From Merluccius polli (lineage: Eukaryota > Chordata > Actinopteri > Gadiformes > Merlucciidae): a stretch of DNA of 64,000 nucleotides. Numbering within the stretch: position 1 is the stretch's first letter; every line of letters begins with the position of its first letter. The notes beneath the pieces are model-generated. The model did no database searches and was not told the origin of the DNA. It worked only from the letters and a program-made list of their open reading frames with translations. Location of the stretch: assembly GCA_030340625.1 (NCBI GenBank), contig JAOPHQ010004308.1, forward strand, positions 51,001 to 115,000. Reading direction: 5' to 3'. The position numbers and the translations under genes are program-made. Shown here piece by piece: positions 14,022 to 24,270 of this stretch.

Positions 14022-16001
14022 AAGCTTGTGATACCCTGGCCTCTCCACGATTATTCCCCGGCCATGCAAACCACAGAAACTCCAGAAAGAAAAAAAAAAG
14101 AAAGCGACCAGGGGAGACACTTTAGGGGAGAGACGAGGCAGACAAGCGACCGCACAAGACAGAGGAGAGGTGTGTGCAAATGTACACCAGATCACAAGAC
14201 ACTTCGATAGGCTGGAACCGCAGCTGAAGTTCCCCTTGTGTCTGGCCGACGGCCTACGGACTAGTATTTCCTTCTTCTTCTGTTTGTTGTTGTTGTTGTC
14301 GCTTCTGCTGCGGCGGCGGCGGCGTCTGATGCGCTTGTTCCTCGTTCACCAGAGACGAGTTCTTTTCCGTTTCTGTTTCCCCAGCGCTGCACTAGAGCTG
14401 CTGCATGTCCCTGCCTGAAGTGGGCAGGTAGTGCTAAGATGTGCCCACGCACACAGTACCGCTCATAGACAATCACTCCGAATCCCGGCTACTGCGTCCA
14501 CAAGGCTGCTTGGCAACAAACCCCAGAGCGCCTTCATTCCTTCTGGTCAGTGTTTGGCGAGACGGTAGCCATCCTCCATGCTGCAGGGCCACGTCATGGG
14601 AGGCGATGAGGAGTGAGCAACACAGAGTTAAGTTGTGGTCGGTCTCGAATTTCAGGTCGATGTCTGGAAAACAAACAAAAATAAATTCAACCTATTGGGC
14701 ATGCGGTGATTACTTACAGAGAGCCTGTACATCATCTGTGATGGCACATTTCAGACATTTCCCTTCAACCAACAACCTGAACACATTCATAATCCCCCCA
14801 TATGGCGTAGGAATTTTAAAAAAACGTGATTAGATATTTGAATTTTTGAAGTGGCTATTTTTTATACCATTGAATAATACAGAAATACAAAATGTTGGCA
14901 AACATAATCAAGAGTTATAATAATAAATGTATTGGTGGTCCTATAGAATGGAGTTGGAAAAGGAAACCTTTTTATTCAAGATCAAATTGTGTCTACAGAA
15001 GCTTTTCCATACTAGAGTTGAAATCGGATCTTGCTCCCTGACAAGCACAAGCAAATTCAATAAACCAATCAATATGAGCAGAACTATTCCACAGTAGACG
15101 TCATGAGTAAAAGCAGCGCTACTCGCATTAAAACTTATGTTTTTAATGACCCCGCCAAAACACATAATATACATCGAGGAGAGCGACACCTTTCAGCCCT
15201 TAACATCTTTTAGAGACCAAGAAGGAAATTCAGAAGGCTTTGAAAGATAAGGCAAATGAAAGGGTCAACATCAACAAGATCTGGATCAACTTTATATACA
15301 CTATATAAAAGCTATATAATGCAGATTAGAGTCTGAATAATTTCATGATAGGGTAACAATATACAGAGACTACATGAGACTAACGTATTTGCGTACATGT
15401 AAGAGACAATGCTACATGCATCGTTATAAGCAACGATTGAGTTATGAGTGAATTGATTATTTAATTGACCATTACAGGTCATTATTATATTTTGTATTAT
15501 TACAATTTCTACTCAAGGCTTTCGAAAGACAAATAGGGTTTCTTATGTGGTTAAGAATTAGTTTTCCTGGTTGTAAATGTAAGACGTGTGTGTGTCTGCT
15601 GAAGTGAGGTCAATCATTACATTGCCGAGTAGTCGGTCACGCTCTTTACTGTACAAGAGGAAGTAACCGCACATTTATAGTAAAGACACTTTGTGAAAAA
15701 AAAAGCCGGAATAGACAAGTCTTGTTGAATAAATAAAACATACATTTTAAACGTGAATTAATGGGCGCGAAAGAGAAAGCCTGGTTCAACATTACGCTAA
15801 TTAAGTGGTAATCGCTCAGAGACCGGCATGTCGTCCTACTTCATTACATCGTGCCATTTCAGAAAGGCAGCATTACGCTGTATCCGACCTTAATAGCATA
15901 TGGTTGAATATTATTTCATATAAATAATTAACATTATGCAATATGAATTAATGGATAGCACCGGCTAAGTACATCTCTTACACCACACTAAGAAAAACAT
16001 G

Positions 16002-16004
<3 letters not shown>

Positions 16005-16089
<85 letters not shown>
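16005..16089. repeat. CA microsatellite
   Basis: About 42 uninterrupted CA units in the presumed first intron of csnk1g2. Confidence 0.95.
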
Positions 16090-16091
<2 letters not shown>

Positions 16092-16408
16092 ACACAACAA
16101 GCATGTCACACACTGGCACAACTGGTCACGTATTAAACTCATACCTTTAGTAACAGCTTACTTACCATTAGTAACAGCTCACTAACCATTAGTAACCGTT
16201 TACTCATGTTATCATCTGCAATTATCTCACGGTAGCACTCCCCGGGTTGCCTGCCATGACAGCTATGATTGACAGCTGTCAATCCCACCCAGCTGAGAGA
16301 CAGCCATGTCAACACTGATCCCTTGACGCGGACGTTAAGGAAGCGGTGAAGGGGACCAAGAGTAGTGCACTGCTGTGTCCTAGCTCTGTACAAAACAATG
16401 ATCAACTC

Positions 16409-16686
16409 CTAGGCACTAGGGACTAGGCACTAGACACTAGGAGCTAGGCACTAAGGACTAGTCACTAGGAGCTAGGCACTAAGGACTAGGCACTAGGCAC
16501 TAAGGACTAGGCACTAGGTACTAGGAGCTAGGCACTAAGGACTAGGCACTAAGGACTAGACACTAGACACTAGGAGCTAGGCACTAAGGACTAGTCACTA
16601 GGAGCTAGGCACTAGGTACTAGGAGCTAGGCACTAAGGACTAGGCACTAGGGACTAAGGACTAGTCACTAGGGACTAGTCACTAGG
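16409..16686. repeat. CTAG-based minisatellite (CACTAGG/AGCTAGG/GACTAGG units)
   Basis: Seven-base units of the form RNACTAG and AGCTAGG, such as gcactag, ggactag and gagctag, are shuffled through 278 bp. Longer combinations such as ggagctaggcactaagg recur. Confidence 0.85.
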
Positions 16687-17026
16687 CCGGTCGGCGTCAG
16701 CTAACCGATATCTGAGGCTAACGCCGCCGTCGTTTCCATTCATTTGACGGACCGTCCGCAGCCCGCGGTACCGACGGTATCCAGCGGGCCGCCGACCGAA
16801 CCCGACGAGCCGCACATCAATAAAAACCCCAAACAACATTAAAAAAAACACTCCCCCCCCCCCCCCCCCCCCCGGCCTAACGCTTACTGAAAGTGTTAGC
16901 CTAGCGTTATAGCCTTCCGTTAGCCGCGGCTAACTTCCAGCGAACGGACGCCGAACGGAACAAGTTGAAACGGGTCAGAACATGAAACAATTCACTGATA
17001 GACACCGTTTAAAAGATATATCCGTC

Positions 17027-17059
<33 letters not shown>

Positions 17060-17089
17060 GAAGTACCCCCCCCCCCCCCCCCCATGTTA

Positions 17090-17760
17090 CAGTCGGTACC
17101 GTCCGCACCGTCGAGGGGAAACCCCGGTCCACCAGAACAGCTGCTGCGCTACGCTTCGCTTCAACCCCGACAGGAAGTGTTCGTTTTCCGCGGCCACGAC
17201 CGTAAACACCGCGGGGCGACTCCTCTAATCCTCCGCTAGCCTAGCCTAGCCCAGCCTAGCTTAGCCTAGCCTAGCCCAACCGCTCCGCCAGCTCGCGCCC
17301 GTTGGCGACGGCGGTTTTAAACGGTAAACGGTACACGGCGCTGCGGTTATTGTTCCGTCCACATCTATGACGGATAGATAGATAATATTTCACAGATTAT
17401 ATTTACCTGTCGGTGCGGGTTAGTGAGAGCACGTCGCCATTGCCGGGCCTCGACGCGGCGCATCGCTACACGCCGGGTGTCTCTGTCTCCCCTCCCGCGG
17501 CGGGTCGTCTCTCTAAGCCTCCGCCGCTCAGCGGAGAACCGGAGAGCCGGAGAGCCGCCGGCGTAACCCGCGTTGGAGAATACGGGTCTGCGGCGTCGTC
17601 CGCTCCGGAAACCCGCCTGATTTAGACCCAACAGAACCGGGTCCGGAGACGGTTTATTTTATTTATTTTCCCGGTGGGACGGCGTCGGTTCGCGGCGGTG
17701 TGTCGGGTGTCGGCCGGTGAGGACCAGGAAGGAGGCTGGAGGGACCGGACGTCAGAGAGC
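17090..17760 (-). promoter_or_regulatory. csnk1g2: CpG-rich promoter with probable non-coding exon 1 of csnk1g2
   Basis: A GC- and CpG-rich block stands out from AT-richer DNA to its left and from repeats to its right. Read on the minus strand, a good splice donor (CAG followed by gtaaat) ends at 17407, so a non-coding first exon of roughly 17407-17640 could splice to the csnk1g2 exon that carries the ATG at 14021. An ETS-type core (aggaagtg) lies near 17172. CSNK1G2 in mammals also starts with a non-coding exon. The open frames through the block are a by-product of high GC. The link to csnk1g2 is inference from orientation, spacing and donor quality. Confidence 0.5.
17236..17278. repeat. CTAGC pentamer array
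   Basis: About eight units of ctagc with occasional variants (ccagc, ttagc). Confidence 0.85.
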
Positions 17761-17802
17761 CACAGGTGGCGTCGTTACGCCGGTCTGCGTCCGTCAGTAA
17801 CT

Positions 17803-17890
17803 ATGACGATGATGATGATGATGGTGGTGGTGGTGATGGTGGTGGTGATGATGATGATGATGATGATGATGATTATGATGATGATGATAG

Positions 17891-17922
<32 letters not shown>

Positions 17923-17989
17923 GTGGTGATGGTGATGATGATGATGATGGTGGTGATGGTGACCATGATGATGATGATGATGCTGGTGG

Positions 17990-18043
<54 letters not shown>

Positions 18044-18044
18044 A
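17803..18044. repeat. GAT/GGT triplet array facing an ATC array
   Basis: A GATGATG/GGTGGTG array turns, after a seven-base spacer near 17984-17990, into a pure CAT array. The two halves are reverse complements and could fold into one hairpin. Confidence 0.9.
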
Positions 18045-18106
18045 ATCGTCACTGACCCGTCAGCCACAACACATACTTCATACATATCACATATCATAAA
18101 TACAAT

Positions 18107-19184
18107 AAGGTTAAGGTTAATAAAGTTAAGGGTATGAGGTTAAGGTTAATAAAGTTAAGGTTAATGAGGTTAAGGTTACGGAGGTTAAGGTTAATAAAGT
18201 TAAGGTTACTGAGGTTAAGGTTACTGAGGTTAAGGTTATTGAGGTTAAGGTTACTGAGGTTAAGGGTAATAAAGTTAAGGTTAATGAGGTTAAGGTTACG
18301 GAAGTTAAGGTTAATAAAGTTAAGGTTACTGAGGTTAAGGTTACTGAGGTTAAGGGTAATAAAGTTAAGGTTACTGAGGTTAAGGTTACTGAGGTTAAGG
18401 GTAATAAAGTTAAGGTTAATGAGGTTAAGGTTAATAAAGTTAAGGTTACTGAGGTTAAGGTTAATGAGGTTAAGGTTACTGAGGTTAGGGGTAATAAAGT
18501 TAAGGTTAATGAGGTTAAGGTTACTGAGGTTAAGGTTACTGAGCTTAAGGGTAATGAGGTTAAGGGTAATAAAGTTAAGGTTAAGGTTAATGAGGTTAAG
18601 GTTACTGAGGTTAGGGGTAATAAAGTTAAGGTTAATGAGGTTAAGGTTAATGAGGTTAAGGTTACTGAGGTTAGGGGTAATAAAGTTAAGGTTAATGAGG
18701 TTAAGGTTAATAAAGTTAAGGTTACTGAGGTTAAGGTTACTGAGGTTAAGGGTAATAAAGTTAAGGTTAATGAGGTTAAGGTTAATAAAGTTAAGGTTAC
18801 TGAGGTTAAGGTTAATGAGGTTAAGGTTACTGAGGTTAGGGGTAATAAAGTTAAGGTTAATGAGGTTAAGGTTACTGAGGTTAAGGTTACTGAGCTTAAG
18901 GGTAATGAGGTTAAGGGTAATAAAGTTAAGGTTAAGGTTAATGAGGTTAAGGTTACTGAGGTTAGGGGTAATAAAGTTAAGGTTAATGAGGTTAAGGTTA
19001 ATGAGGTTAAGGTTACTGAGGTTAAGGGTAATGAGGTTAAGGGTAATAAAGTTAAGGTTAAGGTTAATGAGGTTAAGGTTACTGAGGTTAAGGGTAATGA
19101 GGTTAAGGGTAATAAAGTTAAGGTTAAGGTTAATGAGGTTAAGGTAAATGAGGTTAAGGTTAATAAAGTTAAGGTTACTGATAA
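18107..19184. repeat. 15-bp TTAAGG-rich minisatellite with higher-order repeat
   Basis: Over 1 kb of 15-bp units such as gaggttaaggttact and aaagttaaggttaat. The gagcttaag variant occurs at about 18541 and 18892, within two copies of a segment repeated at 351-bp spacing. Since 15 is a multiple of three, long stop-free frames occur on both strands; they are not genes. Confidence 0.95.
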
Positions 19185-19280
19185 TAAGCCCACAGCCGGT
19201 TGCTTTCTGTGTGTTCAACACCCAAAAACAGCATGTCCCCTTGACCTGATGTCCTGGGTGCTGATTAGTGTAGTCATTAG

Positions 19281-19456
19281 GCCCTAGGACCCTAGGACCC
19301 TAGTGCCCTAGGACCCTAGTGCCCTAGGACCCTAGGACCCTAGTGCCCTAGGACCCTAGTGCCCTAGGACCCTAGGACCCTAGTGCCATAGGACCCAGTG
19401 CCCTAGGACCCTAGGACCCTAGTGCCATAGGACCCTAGTGCCCTAGGACCCTAGGG
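19281..19456. repeat. CCCTAGGA/CCCTAGTG minisatellite
   Basis: Octamer units ccctagga and ccctagtg alternate for about 175 bp, with a few ccatagga variants. Confidence 0.9.
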
Positions 19457-19895
19457 TATTAAGGGTCCTATTTCATATCTACATATATTATCTAGATATC
19501 ATATTTGAAGGATGCTCAGCTCTCTTGTAACACTTCATTCATAGGTTGTGTCAATACGCCCTTTCAAAGTAAAAGCGTGATATTTATGGAAGAACTTGGC
19601 AGAACAACTCTGAACGGTTTCTGAGTTTTTGCACAATGACGTTTGACTTCATACTCCACCAGAGTGGTGCCGCTGTCGCCGGGTGACTTTTGCAAAACCA
19701 TTTAGTGAAACGTAAAAAAACAAACGATTACTTTAAGTAGACATACCTTTTTTTGTTGTACTTGATGTAACTATGGTACAGTGCTTTATTATAACAGTAT
19801 TATAACTTTTATAACAGTAAACTAGTTCTTCTTCATGGCCGTAAAAACATACAACAGTATTTATCAAGCACACAATCAACTCAACAATGGCAATA

Positions 19896-19901
19896 TTTAT
19901 T
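19896..19901 (-). terminator. candidate poly(A) signal of the Dmbx-type gene
   Basis: AATAAA on the minus strand, 155 nt after the stop codon. Between the stop and this signal the transcript would carry the CA form of the GT microsatellite at 19968-20051. Confidence 0.45.
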
Positions 19902-19967
19902 CTGCACTTTGCTGTCCAAGAGTCTTGTGTCCATGAAGAGTTGAGACCTGTGTTTAAGTGTGTGTTT

Positions 19968-20018
19968 AAGTGTGTGTGTGTGTGTGTGTGCGTGTGTGTG
20001 TGTGCGTGTGTGTGTGTG

Positions 20019-20050
<32 letters not shown>

Positions 20051-20051
20051 C
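19968..20051. repeat. GT microsatellite abutting the Dmbx-type stop codon
   Basis: GT tract with four interspersed CG steps, ending five bases before the stop codon of the homeobox gene, so within its 3' UTR. Confidence 0.95.
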
Positions 20052-20055
20052 ACAG

Positions 20056-21439
20056 CTACAGCCCCAGGTGAGGGTGATGAACCGCCGCACCGGAGCAAGC
20101 GGTCTGCAGGGACAGGCTACAGTTTTTGCCTGCCGGCGGCGGTGGCGGCGGCGGCGGCGGCGGTAGGACGCCCCCCAGGCCGGCGGCGGCGGCGGCGGCG
20201 GCGGCGCTGTGCTGGTGCATGATGGGCCAGAAGGCGGCGGGGGCGAGGGGGATCTCCAGGGACAGCACCCCCACGGCCTGCTGGCCCGTCCGGACCAACC
20301 TGTACTGCTCCCCGCCGCCCGCCACGAAGGGGAACAGCGGAGGGGGAGAGCGCTGCTGCGGGAAATCGGACCGGGGGACGCCGGCGTCCGTGTGGGGCGA
20401 CCTGGCGGCGAAGTCCCTGGCCTCCGCCGCAGGAAGTGGAGCGGCGTGGTTGTCCGTGGTTGCCTTGGCGACGCCCCACTGGCCGCAGAACCGGGCCTCT
20501 TCTCGCCCTGCCTTGTCATAATGCGGCGGTGCTTCCTCGGCGCCGGTCTCCCTGGAAAGTGGGGCGCATCTTTGTCCTTTGCGAAACTTCGCCCTTCTGT
20601 TCTTAAACCACACCTGGTGAGGGGGAGGGGGGGGGAGGGAGAGAGAGAGGCGGCGCCGTTTTTAGTGTTTAGGGGAATAAAGCTTTGTTTTTATATTTCA
20701 AGCAGCTCCATACTGTCTGGACGCTGGTTCTGCTGGTTCTGCTGACCTGGATCCGGGCCTCGGGGAGGTTGACGCAGACCGCCAGCCGCTCGCGCAGCCC
20801 CACGTCCGGGTACTGGGTCTGCTGGAAGGCCTTCTCCAGGGCCTGCAGCTGGGGCACCGTGAAGGCGGTCCGGCTGCGGCGCTGCTTCTGCTGGTTGCCA
20901 TAGCGAGCCTCCAGGATGAGTTCTGGATGAGGAGATGGACAAATGGACGCAAAAAGGAAGGATACCTTTATTATTATTGATTATATAATGTGAAGTTTAA
21001 GATTTTGTGCATGGTCACTCCCTAATTATAACCACTGATTGCAGTTTGCTTTCAGTCAATCACAAACAGCAGCAGAACCTACGGCCAAAAAAAAGTAGAT
21101 TAAAAAGTAGATTAAAAAAAAGTAGATTAAAAAAAAGTAGATTAAAAAAAAGTAGATTTTAAAAAAGTAGATTAAAAAGTAGATTAAAAAATAGATTAAA
21201 AGTAGATTAAAAAGTAGATTAAAAAAAAGTAGATTAAAAAGTAGATTTTTTTTTTAAAAAGGTTAAAAACACACACCTGCCAGTCTCTCCGCCACAGACA
21301 GGGTGCTGGCCGCAGGGCCGGCGGCGGGGGAGTAAACCCGGTACTGGTCTGCCACCTGGTGGTGCAGACCCAGGCCCATGGAGCCCAGGCTGTGCAGGGC
21401 ATGGAGGCCCGGCGGCCCGCAGAAACCCAAACCGTTCAT
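20056..21439 (-). CDS. Dmbx-type K50 paired-like homeobox transcription factor
   Basis: Coding exons on the minus strand are 21277-21439, 20747-20922 and 20056-20613; phases join cleanly into 298 codons plus TAG. The N-terminus (MNGLGF, then LHALHSLGSM and TLSVAERLA) and the segment before the homeodomain (LILEARYGNQQKQRRSRTAF) follow DMBX1. The homeodomain covers about residues 68-127; it contains NLPEARIQVWFKNRRAKFRK and has lysine at position 50 (residue 117), predicting TAATCC-type sites. The intron between homeodomain positions 46 and 47 is at the usual paired-class place. The tail is rich in proline and alanine (runs of 10 and 8) and ends HHPHLGL without an OAR motif. At 298 residues it is shorter than DMBX1 (about 380). 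I chose ATG 21439 because a splice acceptor at 21454-21456 cuts off the more upstream in-frame ATG. Human DMBX1 adjoins MKNK1 and MOB3C, so this copy beside mknk2 and mob3a is probably a duplication paralogue. Confidence 0.88.
21085..21262. repeat. AAAAAGTAGATT tandem repeat
   Basis: About a dozen units of agtagattaaaa with variable A number, filling half of the 354-bp intron between the first two coding exons of the homeobox gene. Confidence 0.9.
21351..21362 (-). promoter_or_regulatory. CTCF-like motif in coding exon of the Dmbx-type gene
   Basis: GCCACCTGGTGG on the plus strand matches the reverse complement of the CTCF core. It encodes part of HHQVAD, so the bases would be under two constraints if bound. 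Confidence 0.3.
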
Positions 21440-21804
21440 CCTCCTGAGCGGTGCTGTGGAGGGGAACACATCACTTATTAGACGACGCTTGGATTAAGCA
21501 CTCATTCATAAGCATTCATGCAAATCTATTAATTAGGCCACCGGCTTAAGAGAGAAGGAAAGATTGAATGAATGCAGAAGATTTCAACAGAAGTGACTAT
21601 TATGTTTTTTTAATTTAAACTGAAAACTCATGTTACTGATCATTAAATGATGCCTAATTATGATGATGTCATAGGCCTAATGATGTCAGCGATCATTAGT
21701 AGGCCTATAGGCCAATATGGCTAATTAGGGGCTAATCTAAAAATGCTGCTAAAAATGCTAAAATGTTAATAACTATTGTGAGTTTGGTCTCTCATGTTTC
21801 CTAC

Positions 21805-22017
21805 CTGAGGTCCGGACTGTGGTGTCCCTTTATCTCTGAGGTCCTCCTGTGAGATAGTCCAACTCGCTAGAGAAACCAGGTCCTGATCCTCGCACCACCG
21901 CCACACTGGGTCATGTGTGAAACCAGTTCCCTGAAACCCCCCCAGACTATTTAACCAGCGCCTCCCCGGCTCCCCTTAGCCGGCAGCCAATGGGAGGCCG
22001 GGCGCTAGGCAGGATTA
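21805..22017 (-). promoter_or_regulatory. promoter and non-coding exon 1 of the Dmbx-type gene
   Basis: A strong splice donor on the minus strand (CAG then gtagga) ends an exon at 21805 and would splice to the acceptor at 21454-21456, only 14 nt before the start codon. A TATA-like element (minus-strand TTAAATAG) lies at 21947-21954, giving a start site near 21917. An inverted CCAAT box lies at 21987-21991, about 70 bp upstream of that start. A GGATTA site, the binding sequence expected for a K50 homeodomain, is at 22012-22017, so autoregulation is possible. The spacing is that of a classical TATA/CCAAT promoter; transcription itself is inferred. Confidence 0.55.
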
Positions 22018-22104
22018 GGCGGATGAGGGAGGCGAGGGCTCAAGTTTGGGAAACTATTGAACTTGGGAGGTTTATGGCGAGGACAGCTTCACTCCCCCCT
22101 CCCT

Positions 22105-22130
22105 CCCCCCCCCCCCCCCCCCCCCCCCCC
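22105..22130. repeat. poly-C run
   Basis: 26 consecutive C, about 190 bases upstream of the putative start site of the Dmbx-type gene. Confidence 0.9.
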
Positions 22131-22201
22131 GTTAAAACAATTACAACAATGTGGCGGCTAATCTCCGAGGCAGCACAGATTAGAAGAACAGCCTTGGACT
22201 G

Positions 22202-23060
22202 TCCCTCTCTCCCCTCTTTCTCCCTCTTTCTCCCTCTTTCTCCCTCTCCCCTCCCTCTTTCTCACTTCTTTCTCCCTCTTTCTCCCTCTTTCTCCTCCTC
22301 TTTCTTCCCTCTTTCTCCCTCTTTCTCCTTCTTTCTCCCCTCTTTCTCTCTCTCTCCCCTCTTTCTCCCTCTCTCTCCTCTCTCCCTCTTTCTTCCTCTT
22401 TCTCCCGCTCTCTCCCACTTTCTCCCTCTTTCTTCCCTCTTTCTCCCCTCTTTCTCCCTCTTTCTCCCTCCTACTTTCTCCCCTCTTTCTCCCACTTTCT
22501 TCCCTTTCTCCCCGCTCTCTCCCACTTTCTCCCTCTTTCTCCCTCTCTTTCTCCCCTCTTTCTCCCCTCTTTCTCCCTCTCTCTCCCTCTTTCTTCCCTC
22601 TTTCCTCCGCTCTCTCCCACTTTCTCCCTCTTTCTCCCTCTTTCTCCCCTCTTTCTCCCCTCTCTCTCCCTCTTTCTCCCTCTCCCTCCCACTTTCTCCC
22701 CTTTTTCTCCCACTTTGTCCCCTCTTTCTCCCCTCTCTCTCCCCTCTTTCTCCCTCTCTTTCTCCCCTCTTTCTCCCTCTTTCTCCCTTTCTTCCCTCTT
22801 TCTCCCGCTCTCTCCCACTTTCTCCCTCTTTCTCCCTCTCTTTCTCCCTCTTTCTCCCCTCTTTCTCCCTCTCTCTCCCTCTTTCTCCCCTCTCCCTCCC
22901 ACTTTCTCCCCTCTTTCTCCCTCTCCCTCCCACTTTCTCCCCTCTCTCTCCCCACTTTCTCCCTCTTTCTCCCCTCTCTCTCCCCTCTTTCTCCCTCTCT
23001 TTCTCCCCTCTTGCTCCCCTCTTTCTCCCCTCTTTCTCCCCCTTTCTCCCTCTTTCTCCC
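22202..23060. repeat. 860-bp polypyrimidine block (CTTTCTCC units)
   Basis: Almost only C and T, built from cctctttctccc-type units; complementary strand is pure purine. Stop-free frames through it are artefacts of composition. Confidence 0.95.
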
Positions 23061-23333
23061 ATACTGTGGATGGGGACAGTCTCATCCGGTTCCCCTAAAG
23101 GACTTGTTTTTCTAACAGGCACCATGTGTGAGTGTTTTGCCCATTATCTTCAAGACATTGTCCATTTATTTCAAATGTATTTCAATTCGATATAAATGTA
23201 ATTCTACATCCATTTCAATCAAATCGAAACGGTGTAAAATAAATAAATAAATAAGTCAAGTGAATGAAACATTGTGTGTTTATTACTAGTATGTGCTACG
23301 CCTACTCCTTTACATCATTAAGCTCATCAGGCT

Positions 23334-23359
23334 ACACACACACACACACACACACGCAC

Positions 23360-23390
<31 letters not shown>
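23334..23390. repeat. CA microsatellite
   Basis: CA tract with two CG interruptions. Confidence 0.9.
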
Positions 23391-24270
23391 AACCCATCTC
23401 TAATAACTCCCACAATCAGGGGATTTTGAGATGTAAATTCCTTAAAGGTCCGACTCTGTGTCCAGAGTAGAAACCCTAAGCCGTCCACTGACAGCTAGAT
23501 TATGTTTCTCATGGGTATCAGCGGTAGTTAAGACGGCATGTTGTTCCTTAAGAGACGGTAACACAAGAATACCACACAAATATCTGATACCTTTAGGCCG
23601 GGACTGTGTGTTTTAATTGAAAACTGTAAAGTGACCATCTTGTTTCCGTCCATGGAGGCGCGCCGAAAACGGCAGTCGAAATTTAAAAAAAGGCAACCAA
23701 AATAAAAGCGTGAGGCCTACCAAACAAACACAGCGCACATTTGATGACAACTTGACAGCGGGCATCTCTACACCTCACAATTAAATCACCTTCTGCATTC
23801 AAACTTAAATTAAAACTTGAGAAGTTGTATAACTATCCAAGGCAGGGAGGTGATTCCCGCTCCTCCTGTGGGCTCGTGGAAACGCTCCCCTCGCCTTCGC
23901 TTGCACACAATCTCAGACGCCGCTCAGACTTCAAAATAATGTGAGATGTTTGTGTTCCTCCTTTCCCCCTTTTTCACTTTTTTTTCCTCCTCCTCTCTTT
24001 TCCTCGCCGTTCTTGGCTGTCAAGCTATATTAGTGTCTGATAGAAATAAGTCATTTAGAAGAGGCTCGGCGGGCCGGCCCCTCAACCCCACTAAAAGCTC
24101 CAGAATTAGGTCCCAGAGGCCTTTGTCTCCGCGGCCCGCGGGATTAGGGGAGATTTACCGCAAAGAGGGGGAAAAAAGTAGTTATTTCATGGCACTTTCA
24201 TGATGAAACCTGGCCAAAGCTGTGTTGGCTGGGGGGATTATAGGCACACAAAGAGTGTGGTTGTGTGCAA

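Larger units (their letters stand above)
14080..17406 (-). other. csnk1g2: presumed first intron of csnk1g2
   Basis: Lies between the probable non-coding exon ending at 17407 and the exon holding the ATG. Contents seen: CTG/CGG-type triplets at 14278-14325, a CA tract at 16005-16089, a CTAG-based minisatellite at 16409-16686, C runs at 16853-16873 and 17066-17083 and a CTAGC array at 17236-17278. The GC-rich part near 14.2-14.6 kb could be a second promoter or exon. Confidence 0.45.

Noticed and set aside
18107..19184. Interstitial telomeric repeat
   Set aside because: The unit is 15 bp with TTAAGG, not tandem TTAGGG; only isolated TTAGGGG variants occur.
18094..19221. Open frames of 337 to 375 codons on both strands, LNLINLN- and RLRLIKLR-like
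   Set aside because: Product of a 15-bp tandem repeat, which keeps all phases free of stops; no splice sites, no unique sequence.
21990..23195. 401-codon Ser/Leu/Pro frame and antisense Arg/Glu/Gly frames
   Set aside because: They read through the polypyrimidine block.
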